A stretch of DNA of 64,000 nucleotides from Haloactinospora alba (GCF_006717075.1 NZ_VFQC01000001.1:1907501-1971500), one strand, 5' to 3'; numbered from the stretch's first letter, positions 26,540-35,251 are shown. Program-made: numbers and translations. The notes: generated from the letters alone by a model not told the origin.

Positions 26540-26620
26540 GGCCATCAAACGGCTCATGCACTATAATTATGTATTTAAAACGACAAAAAAAGCAAATCAC
26601 CGAATGAAATTTTTCAAACC
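26540..26620. promoter_or_regulatory. AT-rich divergent promoter between lysE-type and lrp-type genes
   Basis: The region and the first codons of the regulator are far more AT-rich than the surroundings. A perfect -10, TATAAT (26562-26567), overlaps the symmetric ATAATTAT, and a run of A residues follows. The element probably serves both divergent genes and the Lrp-type protein, which tends to bind bendable AT-rich DNA. Confidence 0.55.
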
Positions 26621-27091
26621 ATGGAAAATACGCAATTAGATTCGAAAGATTTGGAAATCCTGCGGGTGCTGCAGAACGATGCACGGATGACCAACCGGGA
26701 TCTCGCCGCGGCGGTGGGGATCGCACCCTCCACATGCCTGGACCGGGTCGCACGGCTACGCGACGCGGGAGTGATCACGGGACACGCGCTCCGCGTCTCT
26801 CCCCAGGCACTGGGGCGTCCGATCCAGGCCTTCCTCTCGCTGGAGGTCCAGCACAGCAGTGAATCGATGGTGTCGCTGGTGGAGCACATCCGCGCGCAAC
26901 CGGAGACGCGGGCCCTGTACCACCTGGCCGGACCGGACGACTTCCTCGTCCTGGTCGCCGCGGCGGACGTCGCCGACCTGCAGCGCCTCGTGGTCGAGGA
27001 GTTCACGTCCCTGACCGAGGTCACTCAGGTACGGACGATGCTGGTCTTCCAGGAGTGGGACGCGGGACCGCTCCTCCCTCCCCAGCGCTGA
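26621..27091 (+). CDS. Lrp/AsnC family transcriptional regulator
   Basis: The 156-aa protein has an N-terminal AsnC-type helix-turn-helix (LDSKDLEILRVLQ, MTNRDLAAAVGIAPSTCLDRV in outline) and a C-terminal RAM ligand domain with YHLAGPDDFLVLV. It would sense an amino acid and control the divergent exporter. The first dozen codons are AT-rich, and Leu6 is encoded by TTA (26636-26638). A short CTCACT/AGTGAG stem follows the stop at 27100-27115. Confidence 0.9.
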   Translation: MENTQLDSKDLEILRVLQNDARMTNRDLAAAVGIAPSTCLDRVARLRDAGVITGHALRVSPQALGRPIQAFLSLEVQHSSESMVSLVEHIRAQPETRALYHLAGPDDFLVLVAAADVADLQRLVVEEFTSLTEVTQVRTMLVFQEWDAGPLLPPQR

Positions 27092-27243
27092 GTATCGCCC
27101 TCACTCCGAAGTGAGACGCACCTGTCGTCGGGTAAGGAAGAACTGCCTTGTGCGGTGCCACGAGGCATGTGAAGGATATGGACCGTGCGTAACCACACGA
27201 AGATCCGGTCCCCCCACAACGGCAGCCGACGCGTCGTTCGCAT

Positions 27244-29328
27244 GTGAGTATGGCCTCCGCAGGCTCCGGGACCCAGTGTTCCCATGGCCGTCCGACAGCT
27301 CCCCCCACTGCGGGGACACAGCACGGAACCAGTGCCCCCGACCCGTACCGGTGGCTCGAGGAGCCCGACTCCGTGGCAACCCGGGAGTGGCTGCGTCAGC
27401 GACACAGCGAGTTCGCGGCGGCCGCTTCCGACTGGCCCCTGCGCACGGCTCTGGCCGCCGAGATCCGGGACCTGGTGGACACCGAGCTGTGGTCCGCGCC
27501 GGAACACCGCGCCGGCTGGCTGTTCGCCACCCGGCGCGAGGCCGGGGCGAACCACCCCCGTCTCCTGGCGATCGCGGAGGGACGGGAACGAACGCTCTTC
27601 GATCCGGAGGTCCTCGACCCCAGCGGTCGTACCACCCTGGACGGCTGGAGCCCCGGACCCGGCGGAGAGCTGGTCGCCGTGCAGAGCTCGACGGGAGGCA
27701 CGGAACGGGGCGAGCTCCGTGTCCTGTCCACCCGCTCCGGGCTTCCCGTGGAACCTCCCGTCCGGGGGCTGCGGTACTCCCACATAGCCTGGCTCTCCGA
27801 CACCGAGGCGCCGGCCTTCTACTACGTCCGCCGGGACAGTGGCAGTGGCGAGCGCGGAATATGGTTGCACCGCGTCTGCTCCGACGAACCCGACGTTCTG
27901 GTGCGCTCCTGTGCCGAACCGGGCAGCGTTCCCGGTGTTCGCCTGCTGGGGCAACGGTGGTTGCTGGCCACCGAGAGCCACGGCACCGGCCACAGAACCG
28001 ACCTGTGGCTCGCGGACATCGGCGCTTCCGGCGGCAACGCGGCCGAGCCGCGTTGGACGACCGTGCACGAGGGACGTGACATCGTCTCCGACGCCGAGCT
28101 CGGAACGGACGACCGGCTGTACTTCCGTACGACGTTCGGAGCCGAACGGCGCCGGATATGCGTTGCCTCCCCGCACAGTCCGGACACCGCGCACTGGCGT
28201 GAGGTCGTCCCCGAGTCCCCGGACGCGACCCTGGAAGAGTTCACCGTCCTCGGCGCGGGGAAGGACACCGAGCTGCTGGTCACCCGCACCCGTCTGGGCG
28301 TCAGTGACCTCACCGTGCACGATCCCCGCGACGGGCGGACACGGCGCCGCGTCACGCTTCCGGGGGCGGGTATGGCGAACGGGCTGACCTCGGCCCCCCA
28401 GGGGCGCGCCTACATCCACTATGCCGACGTCACCCGCCAACAGACCGTCCTCGCTCTCGGCGCAGGTGGGTACGAGCCGCACCCGTGGCCGGACAGCTCC
28501 CGTGTTCCGCACGGGGAGCCGTTCGAACACCGGGTGTTCTGGTGCCGTTCGGCAGACGGCACCCGCGTTCCGGTCTCCGTGTTCACCCTGTCCTCCCGCG
28601 GGGACCCCCGGTCCGGACGACCCACCGTCCTGCACGCCTACGGAGGGTTCGGGCGGCCCCGCCAGTTCGGGTTCAGCGCCACCGTCCTCGCGTGGTTGCG
28701 TGCGGGGGGCTCCTACGCCGTCGCTCACGTACGGGGAGGCGGGGAGGGAGGACGCGGGTGGCACGTCGCGGGAGCCCGGCGCAACAAACCCCGCTCGGTA
28801 CAGGACCTGGTGGCCGCTGCGGACGCCCTGGTGGCCGGCGGTTACTGCGCGCGCGAGCAACTGTGCCTCTCCGGGGGGTCGGCCGGCGGCCTCCTCGTCC
28901 TCACCGCCGCCACGTCACGTCCCGACGTGTGCTCGGCCGTCATCGCGCTGGCCCCCCTCGCCGACATGCTCCGCTTCGAACGTCTCGGTCTGGGCAGGAT
29001 GTGGACGCGGGAGTTCGGCACCGTTGCCGATCCCCAGGACCTCACCGCCCTGTTGTCGTACTCCCCCTACCACCGGGCGTTGGCAGCGGGCGAACGTCGC
29101 TATCCCGCCGTCCTCATCAACGGTTTCCACGGGGACACCCGCACCGACGCCGCACACGCGCGCAAGATGTGCGCCGCTCTGCAGCGGGTCGGGTACGGCG
29201 GACCGATCCTGTTGCGCTACGAACACGGTGTGGGCCACGGACAGCGTTCTGTCGCCCGGGCTGTCGAACTCGCGGCGGACGCCCACGCGTTCGCCGCGGC
29301 ACGAACGGGGCTGTCGCCGGACCGGTAG
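27244..29328 (+). CDS. Prolyl oligopeptidase family serine peptidase (S9A)
   Basis: The 694-aa cytosolic peptidase has an N-terminal DPYRWLEEPDS motif, a seven-bladed propeller region (about 80-430), and an alpha/beta-hydrolase domain. The catalytic triad is intact: Ser546 in SGGSAGG, Asp631 in FHGDTRTD and His665 in YEHGVGHG. There is no signal peptide. Family enzymes cut peptides shorter than about 30 residues, mostly after proline, and several act as leader peptidases or maturases in lanthipeptide and other RiPP pathways. A small peptide gene lies 49 nt downstream on the same strand. The start may instead be the ATG at 27250; no clear ribosome binding site is seen. Confidence 0.93.
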   Translation: MSMASAGSGTQCSHGRPTAPPTAGTQHGTSAPDPYRWLEEPDSVATREWLRQRHSEFAAAASDWPLRTALAAEIRDLVDTELWSAPEHRAGWLFATRREAGANHPRLLAIAEGRERTLFDPEVLDPSGRTTLDGWSPGPGGELVAVQSSTGGTERGELRVLSTRSGLPVEPPVRGLRYSHIAWLSDTEAPAFYYVRRDSGSGERGIWLHRVCSDEPDVLVRSCAEPGSVPGVRLLGQRWLLATESHGTGHRTDLWLADIGASGGNAAEPRWTTVHEGRDIVSDAELGTDDRLYFRTTFGAERRRICVASPHSPDTAHWREVVPESPDATLEEFTVLGAGKDTELLVTRTRLGVSDLTVHDPRDGRTRRRVTLPGAGMANGLTSAPQGRAYIHYADVTRQQTVLALGAGGYEPHPWPDSSRVPHGEPFEHRVFWCRSADGTRVPVSVFTLSSRGDPRSGRPTVLHAYGGFGRPRQFGFSATVLAWLRAGGSYAVAHVRGGGEGGRGWHVAGARRNKPRSVQDLVAAADALVAGGYCAREQLCLSGGSAGGLLVLTAATSRPDVCSAVIALAPLADMLRFERLGLGRMWTREFGTVADPQDLTALLSYSPYHRALAAGERRYPAVLINGFHGDTRTDAAHARKMCAALQRVGYGGPILLRYEHGVGHGQRSVARAVELAADAHAFAAARTGLSPDR

Positions 29329-29377
29329 CCGATGCGTGCGGCAGCTCACGCAGATGGGAAGAGAGGTGAGAACAGCA

Positions 29378-29485
29378 ATGGACCAGATCGAGATCGAGGT
29401 CGAGGACCTCAGCGAGGTCACGTCGCGGGACATCACCGCGGGCGGCGACAACGACGGCACGGACTCCAGCTCCGATTTCATCTGA
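29378..29485 (+). CDS. Short acidic peptide, candidate RiPP precursor
   Basis: This 35-aa ORF starts MDQIEIEVEDLSEV, continues with a TSRDIT segment, and ends in a Gly/Asp/Ser-rich tail, GGDNDGTDSSSDFI. A strong ribosome binding site (GAGGTGAG, 7 nt before the ATG) shows it is probably translated. The alternating hydrophobic/acidic N-terminal half resembles leader regions of small RiPP precursors, and the tail offers Asp, Asn, Ser and Thr for modification. It lies between a peptidase and a JmjC/cupin oxygenase (gaps 49 and 82 nt). I know no named family; the precursor role is inferred from context. An in-frame ATG at 29354 would add eight residues. Confidence 0.65.
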   Translation: MDQIEIEVEDLSEVTSRDITAGGDNDGTDSSSDFI

Positions 29486-29567
29486 GGTTCCCGACTCCCG
29501 GCGGCGTGTGGCTGGCGGCATCGCCAGTCACACGCCCGGTACGTGTCCCCCCTCGGAAGGTTTGTGC

Positions 29568-30746
29568 GTGACCGACCACCTGTTCACTGAGACACTGCGC
29601 GCGGCTGTCGGAGACGACCTCCTCACCCGACGACTCTCGGAGGAGGTCGTCTTCGCTGACCTGGGGGCGGAGACCGTGCGCCCGTTGCTGGACTTCACCG
29701 CCCTGAGCGACCTACTCACCACGCATACGTTGGAGCCCCCACGGTTGCGGCTGCACAGCGCCGGCTCCCCCGTCCCCGCGGAGCGCTACACGGAACCGGG
29801 CACGGCCTCGCCCGCCGGCCGGGGAACGATCCGCCCGGAAGCGCTGTACCGGGAGCTGCGGGACGGCGCCAGCCTCGTTCTGGACAGCGTCGACCGGCTG
29901 CATCCACCGGTTCGCGCGGCGGCCGACGACCTCATGCGTATGGTGCGCGAACGGGCCCAGGCGAACCTCTACCTGATCTGGGGAGACTCCTACGGTTTCG
30001 ACACCCACTGGGACGACCACGACACGTTCGTCGTACAGCTCGCCGGAACGAAATCGTGGCAGGTGCACGGCCAGGGAGACCGCCGCAATCCGATGAAGGA
30101 GGACACGGACCATCGCCACGGTCCGCCCGGGGGAACCGTGTGGGAGGGAACCCTGCGTCCCGGCCACGTCCTGCACGTTCCCCGTGGGTGGTGGCACACG
30201 GTGAGCGGGACCGGCGACGTCAGTATGCACCTCACCTTCGGTTTCACCCGCACCACCGGGATCGACTGGGTCGCCTCCGTTCTCGAACGGTTGCACGAGG
30301 ACGAGTTCCTGCGTGCGGACATCCCGCGGTTCTCCTCCGCACAGGAGCGTCACGAGCACCACCGGGAGCTCCTGCGCCGCCTCACGGAGACTGCCGAGCG
30401 GCACGGTATCGACGGGTTGCTCAACGAACGTGCCGCGCGTTTCCCGCGCCGGCAGTCGTTCGCGCTGCCGTGGGCGGTGGACGGATCCGAGCCGGAGGAG
30501 CACACCGTGGCGGAGTTCGTTCCGGTGGTGTGTCCGCCGCTGGAACGGGGCGGGACGAGTGTCGCCCTCTCCGTGTCCGGACGCCGCTACCGCTTCCCCG
30601 CGCGTGTCGAGCCGGTGCTGTCCGAACTCGTCGAACAACGGTCGCTGACGGCGGGGGAACTCGCCGAACGCTCCGGATGCTCGCTGGACACGACCGCGGA
30701 GGTCCTGCGTGTCCTGGTGCGCAACCACCTGGTGCTGCTTCGGTGA
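29568..30746 (+). CDS. JmjC/cupin_4 family Fe(II)/2-oxoglutarate oxygenase
   Basis: The 392-aa protein is a cupin-fold oxygenase of the ribosomal-oxygenase (ROXA/YcfD, JmjC) type. The iron triad is visible as His147 and Asp149 in THWDDHD and His210 in PRGWWHTVSG. The C-terminal part (about 240-392) has a helical region and a winged-helix-like end, as in ROXA enzymes, which hydroxylate protein side chains. The GTG at 29568 has GGAAGG 7 nt upstream. Its partner is probably the short acidic peptide just upstream, with hydroxylation of a residue in it or a later RiPP step; this is inference. Confidence 0.85.
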   Translation: MTDHLFTETLRAAVGDDLLTRRLSEEVVFADLGAETVRPLLDFTALSDLLTTHTLEPPRLRLHSAGSPVPAERYTEPGTASPAGRGTIRPEALYRELRDGASLVLDSVDRLHPPVRAAADDLMRMVRERAQANLYLIWGDSYGFDTHWDDHDTFVVQLAGTKSWQVHGQGDRRNPMKEDTDHRHGPPGGTVWEGTLRPGHVLHVPRGWWHTVSGTGDVSMHLTFGFTRTTGIDWVASVLERLHEDEFLRADIPRFSSAQERHEHHRELLRRLTETAERHGIDGLLNERAARFPRRQSFALPWAVDGSEPEEHTVAEFVPVVCPPLERGGTSVALSVSGRRYRFPARVEPVLSELVEQRSLTAGELAERSGCSLDTTAEVLRVLVRNHLVLLR

Positions 30747-30762
30747 CCTGTCCGGTAACGAA

Positions 30763-30810
30763 GAGCGACTCCGTGTCCCGTCACCCGGGTGACGGGACAC
30801 GGAGTCGCTC
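30763..30810. terminator. 48-bp perfect palindrome, bidirectional terminator
   Basis: Two 24-nt arms are exact reverse complements with no spacer (left arm begins GAGCGACTCCGTG, centre CCCGGG). It sits between the oxygenase stop and the convergent POT transporter stop, so it can end both transcripts. Confidence 0.75.
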
Positions 30811-30822
30811 CGGGAGCGCCGG

Positions 30823-32304
30823 TCACACGGCCAGCTTGACGTCCCGGGGTTTCGGCTCCGCCATCAGACCGCGAAGCTTGCCCAGGAAGAACATCATGGC
30901 GATCCCGCCCAGTACCGCAACACCACCAAGCAGCAGGTAGTAGTCCCCTCCCAGCAGGGGTTGCAGGCGGCTCACCTGGCCACCGACCGCGTCTCCGGCG
31001 GAGATGGACAGGAAGAACAGCCCCATCATCTGGGCGTGGAAGGCCTTCGGGGCGAGTTTGGAGGTCATGGACAGTCCGACCGGGCTCAGGCACAGTTCCG
31101 CGATCGTCTGCAGGAAGTACACCCCCACCAGCCACATCAGACTCACCTGGACCGAACCGCCCTGCGTGGCGAGGGTAGCCGCGTACATCAGCACGAACGA
31201 GAGACCGCACAGCACGAGCGCCACGCTGAATTTCGCGCCGGTCCCCACCCGGTCGCCGAGTTTGCTCCAGACGAAGGCGAACACGCCCGCGAAGACGATC
31301 ACCATGACGGGATTGATCGCCTGGGTCCATCCGGCTGGTATCGCGAACCCGCCGACGGTCAGGTCAGTGCTGTTCTTCGCGAACAGCGTGAGTGGACCGG
31401 CGGCCTGGTCGAATATCATCCAGAAAACGGCCGAGGCGATGAAGAGCCACACGAACGCCTTGAGTTTCACCCGTTCCTCGCCGGTCATGTCGCCGCTTCG
31501 GAACACGAACATATAGACGAAGTAGCAGACGGGAACGACGAGGGCGAGCGCGGTCAGGGCATAGGTCACGTTGTCCACCGTCAGCGTCCCGGTGGCAAAC
31601 GCGACGATCCCGATAACGAGGACCGCTGCGACAACTGCGGTGACACGGGGCTTCAGCGCGGACTTCTCCGCTTCGGAAAGCGGGTTTCCGGGCCGTTCTC
31701 CCGCCTTTCCGAGGTTCCCTCTCCCCAGGACGTACTGGATCAGTCCCAGTGCCATCGCCACAGCGGTAATTCCGAACCCGAAGTGCCAGGAAACGTTCTC
31801 ACCGACCCAGCCGACGAGGAACAGACCGATCGCCGAACCGAGGTTGATCCCCATGTAGAAGAGAGAGTATCCGGCGTCCCGGCGGGACGCGGATTCCGAC
31901 TCCCCCTCCTCGTCGTACAGTTTTCCGACCATGGCGGAAACGTTGGGCTTGAGCATCCCCGTTCCGGCGCACACCAGCGCCAGTCCCGCCCACACGAAGA
32001 ACGACCCGAGCTGTATGGCCAGGGATATGTGCCCCAGCATGATAACGATTCCGCCCACGAGGACGGCGTTCCGCTCACCCAGGACACGGTCGGCGATCCA
32101 ACCTCCGGGAAGGGCCGTGAAGTAGCTCATCGACAGGTAGATACCGACGATGGCGGTAGCAGCCCCCTCTGCTATTCCCATTCCTCCTTGACCCACCGAT
32201 GCGACAAGGAAGAGAACGAGGATCGCACGCATTCCGTAAAACGAAATGCGCTCATTCATCTCAGTTCCAGCAAGGGTGATCAACCCTCTTGGATGTCCGC
32301 GCAC
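30823..32304 (-). CDS. POT (PTR2) family peptide transporter
   Basis: The 493-aa protein has about 14 hydrophobic segments and is a proton-coupled di-/tripeptide importer. It carries the ExxER proton-coupling motif (EMNERISFYGMRA) in the first helix and the PTR2 segment LPGGWIADR near residue 80. The later FYMGINLGSAIG segment is also family-typical. The start is set at the GTG (32304), 10 nt after AAGG, rather than at an upstream TTG. It converges on the oxygenase gene, so its link to the peptide operon is positional only. Confidence 0.9.
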   Translation of the reverse strand: MRGHPRGLITLAGTEMNERISFYGMRAILVLFLVASVGQGGMGIAEGAATAIVGIYLSMSYFTALPGGWIADRVLGERNAVLVGGIVIMLGHISLAIQLGSFFVWAGLALVCAGTGMLKPNVSAMVGKLYDEEGESESASRRDAGYSLFYMGINLGSAIGLFLVGWVGENVSWHFGFGITAVAMALGLIQYVLGRGNLGKAGERPGNPLSEAEKSALKPRVTAVVAAVLVIGIVAFATGTLTVDNVTYALTALALVVPVCYFVYMFVFRSGDMTGEERVKLKAFVWLFIASAVFWMIFDQAAGPLTLFAKNSTDLTVGGFAIPAGWTQAINPVMVIVFAGVFAFVWSKLGDRVGTGAKFSVALVLCGLSFVLMYAATLATQGGSVQVSLMWLVGVYFLQTIAELCLSPVGLSMTSKLAPKAFHAQMMGLFFLSISAGDAVGGQVSRLQPLLGGDYYLLLGGVAVLGGIAMMFFLGKLRGLMAEPKPRDVKLAV

Positions 32305-32646
32305 GAAAGAACCAACCTTTTCGCGACCTGCTCTTGTGGAGCACAAAAAACACGCGTATTCCGCCGGCTGTGGCCGGCTTGGAAAAGCTCACGTTCCTCG
32401 GTTACCGGAATTCCGGATCCGGGAGAGGGCCGGTATTGCCCGACGCCGCGCACAGAAGCCGGACAACCCGAAATAAACCGTACCACAAAAATGTGAGACT
32501 CAGTACGTTATATCTCATGTTCCGCGGAAGCCGGGCACCGGAAACGGGAACGCCCGCGACGCGGGGAAACCGGAACGCGCCGCTTCCGCCGCACCCCGGG
32601 CAGGCCACCCCACTGGCCAGGAAGATCATTGCTTCGCACCACGACA

Positions 32647-32665
32647 TTAGGGTAGCCTCATCTAA
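32647..32665 (+). promoter_or_regulatory. Iron box (IdeR/DmdR-type operator)
   Basis: TTAGGGTAGCCTCATCTAA agrees with the actinobacterial IdeR/DmdR consensus TTAGGTTAGGCTAACCTAA at 15 of 19 positions. It lies 80 nt upstream of the FhuF-like gene. The remaining DNA from 32305 shows no gene. Confidence 0.75.
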
Positions 32666-32744
32666 CAGGCGGGGACGCAGTGCCGTACCGCATCGTGACG
32701 CGTCCCGTCGTCTCACCACTCCGTCCAGGAAGGTTGATGCGTGC

Positions 32745-33611
32745 ATGGCCACGAACCAGCATCCGCTGCAAGCGGTGGTCGATGCCTGCACGCCGTTGAA
32801 GTTCGCTCCCCTCCCGGACATCCGCACTCCCGGATTCCCAGCGAACCATGACCAGCCCACCACTCAACGCTGGTACCGCGCCGACCTGATGGCCGCCGAG
32901 GGTGCCGTGGGAGAACTGTTCGACCGCACGGCCCAGCGGAACGGTCAGCACAAGCTCCCCGCCGCCACCCGCTTCCTCCGCGCACTGCTGCGCGAACCGA
33001 TCTTCCTCGTCTCGGCGGGCCTATACCGCACCGGCCGCGCACCGCTGGTCGACGCCCAGCACCTGTGGTTCCCGTGGACGTCGGACGCGACCTTCGGTAC
33101 CCCTACCGTGACCAGCGCAGCGATAGCGGTACTCGCGGACGACCCCGCTGCCGAGCATCCGGACGCGCTCGTCGTGGGCGGAGAGAGCGCCGCGTTGGAG
33201 CAGGCGGCAGCGCAGCACATGGTCAACGCCTTCTCCCCGATCATCGACGCCGTGCACGCCCACACCCGGGTGGGGATGCGCACCCTGTGGGGGTGGGTAC
33301 TGGACACCACGCACTTCTACATGCTCAACCCCGCCCGCTACCTCTGCCATGACGCGGAGGAAGCATGGGAGCGGGCACACCGCCTGGGCGAGGAACTGAT
33401 CCGCGCCGGCGCCCGGACCCGTTCCCGGCCGCGCCTGTTCCCCTTCTGCGAGAACCACCCACAGGGCACGTGGGCGGTACGCGGAACCTGCTGCTTCGCC
33501 TACAAGGACGACGCGGAACACGGCGTCTGCACCACGTGTCCGCTCAAACCGGACTCCGACCGGCGTGCCGAGCTCCAGGAGTGGATCCGCGATCCAGCCC
33601 TCGCTCCCTGA
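32745..33611 (+). CDS. FhuF-like siderophore-iron reductase, [2Fe-2S]
   Basis: The 288-aa protein ends in the FhuF iron-sulfur motif CC-x11-C-x2-C (Cys249, Cys250, Cys262, Cys265). FhuF proteins reduce ferric siderophore complexes to release iron in the cytoplasm. The iron box just upstream supports repression by iron through a DmdR/IdeR protein. The ATG at 32745 is chosen because no better in-frame start exists; AGGAAGG lies 11 nt upstream. No siderophore synthesis or uptake genes are adjacent. Confidence 0.85.
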   Translation: MATNQHPLQAVVDACTPLKFAPLPDIRTPGFPANHDQPTTQRWYRADLMAAEGAVGELFDRTAQRNGQHKLPAATRFLRALLREPIFLVSAGLYRTGRAPLVDAQHLWFPWTSDATFGTPTVTSAAIAVLADDPAAEHPDALVVGGESAALEQAAAQHMVNAFSPIIDAVHAHTRVGMRTLWGWVLDTTHFYMLNPARYLCHDAEEAWERAHRLGEELIRAGARTRSRPRLFPFCENHPQGTWAVRGTCCFAYKDDAEHGVCTTCPLKPDSDRRAELQEWIRDPALAP

Positions 33612-33834
33612 CGACCCACGCCCTCGCGGGCACACCGCCGCCCGCTGCCAAGCGAGAGAGGGGGACATTCCGGCGGTGGCACCCTCCGCCGTGGAGCGGC
33701 CGCGCCCGCGGTGACCGGACCGTACGGGTGGACGCCCGCAGCGGTCTCCGTCCCGTCGCCCCCGTCCCTATCCGAAGCGAGGGCTCAGGCCCGACGGTGG
33801 GTTCCCTGACCGCAGAGGGCGGAACAGGGTGTCA

Positions 33835-33849
33835 CATAATGTACCAATG
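33835..33849 (+). promoter_or_regulatory. Leaderless promoter of the CLC gene
   Basis: CATAAT (33835-33840) ends 6 nt before the ATG at 33847, so the transcript probably begins at the start codon. No ribosome binding site precedes it. The layout matches the PPTase promoter. Confidence 0.5.
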
Positions 33850-35244
33850 AAGTTCACACACTTACGTCCGGACAACCGGACATCCGCGGCACGCCTGTTG
33901 CGACTTCCGAACCATAGCCTCTCGTGGCGCATCCCGTGGGGGCTTCTCGCCCTCGCGCTCACGATCGGAGTCGGTTCGGGACTCGGAGCGGTGGCGTTCC
34001 GCTGGCTCATCGACACGTTCACCCTGCTGTTCTCCGGACACGAGGATTACGCAGCCGCCGGACACGCGGCCCACCCCTACGTTCCCCAGCTGGGCATGTG
34101 GTTCCTGCTCCTCGTCCCGCCACTGGGCGGACTGCTCTACGGCCCCCTGATCGAGAAGTTCGCCAACGAAGCCCGCGGCCACGGCGTTCCCGAGGTCATG
34201 GCATCGGTAACCCACGACGGGGGGCGGATCGCTCCCCGGGTCGTCCTGGTGAAATCGCTGGCTTCCGCGCTGTGTATCGGTTCCGGGGGTTCGGTGGGCA
34301 AGGAGGGGCCGATCGTGCAGATCGGCTCCGCGCTCGGCTCGGTGTTCGGCCGCCTCGCCCGCATGGACGGATCCCGTCTGCGCCTTCTCGTCGCGTGCGG
34401 AGCCGCCGGTGGTATCGCAGCCACGTTCAACGCGCCACTGGCCGGTGTCTTCTTCGCCATGGAGCTGATCCTGGGAGAGTTCACCGTCCGGACGTTCGGG
34501 CTGCTCGTCCTGTCGAGCGCTACCGCCAGTGTCCTCAGCCGTGTGCTGGTCGGCGGTGAGCTGTTCCTGACACTCCCCCCGTTCGATGTGGACCATCCGG
34601 CCGAGTACCTTCTCTTCGCTGGCGTCGGTGTCGCCGCCGGTGCTGTGGGGGCGGGGTTCGCACGCCTGCTGTATCTGGTCGAGGACACGGTCGCGCGGAT
34701 CTGGCGCGGCCCCGAGTGGTTGCGTCCCGCCGCTGGCGGACTGCTGCTCGGCGCGCTGCTGCTGGCGCTGCCGCAGCTGTACGGGGTCGGTTACCCGGCG
34801 CTGCGGAACGCCATCGAGGGACAGTACGTGCTCTGGTTCCTTCTGGCCCTGCTCGTCGGGAAGATGCTGGCTACCAGCCTGACGCTCGGCATCGGCGGAT
34901 CGGGCGGCGTCTTCGCTCCCAGCCTCTTCCTCGGAGCCGTGTTCGGTACGGCGTGCGGCATGCTCATGCATTCGGTGGCTCCCGCGCTCGCCGGGCCCGC
35001 GGGAGCTTACGGGGTCGTCGGGATGGGTGCGGTGTTCGCCGGTGCCACCCGCGCTCCCATCACGGCGACGATCGTTATCGTGGAGCTGACCGGGGAGTAC
35101 GCGCTCCTGTTGCCGCTCATGCTGGCAGTGGTGCTGGCTACCGGGGTGAGCCGCCTGCTGTCCGCCGAAACGATCTACACCATGAAACTGCGCCGGCGGG
35201 AGGCGGAACCGGACCTCTCCCCGCTTCCCGCGGCCAGAGGGTGA
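33847..35244 (+). CDS. Chloride channel/transporter, CLC family
   Basis: The 465-aa membrane protein has the CLC anion-pathway motifs: GSGGSVGKEGP with the gating Glu (about residues 144-154) and the later GIGGSGGVFAPSLF near 350. MGAVFAGATRAP follows. There are no C-terminal CBS domains, as in many bacterial CLC exchangers. The GKEGP glutamate suggests H+/Cl- exchange rather than a pure channel. Leu6 is encoded by TTA (33862-33864). The ATG at 33847 fits the leaderless promoter better than the upstream GTG at 33829. Confidence 0.92.
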   Translation: MKFTHLRPDNRTSAARLLRLPNHSLSWRIPWGLLALALTIGVGSGLGAVAFRWLIDTFTLLFSGHEDYAAAGHAAHPYVPQLGMWFLLLVPPLGGLLYGPLIEKFANEARGHGVPEVMASVTHDGGRIAPRVVLVKSLASALCIGSGGSVGKEGPIVQIGSALGSVFGRLARMDGSRLRLLVACGAAGGIAATFNAPLAGVFFAMELILGEFTVRTFGLLVLSSATASVLSRVLVGGELFLTLPPFDVDHPAEYLLFAGVGVAAGAVGAGFARLLYLVEDTVARIWRGPEWLRPAAGGLLLGALLLALPQLYGVGYPALRNAIEGQYVLWFLLALLVGKMLATSLTLGIGGSGGVFAPSLFLGAVFGTACGMLMHSVAPALAGPAGAYGVVGMGAVFAGATRAPITATIVIVELTGEYALLLPLMLAVVLATGVSRLLSAETIYTMKLRRREAEPDLSPLPAARG

Positions 35245-35251
35245 CCGTCGG

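Noticed and set aside
30823-32304. POT transporter as a member of the peptide operon
   Set aside because: It is convergent, separated by a perfect bidirectional terminator, with its own promoter region next to the iron-regulated gene.
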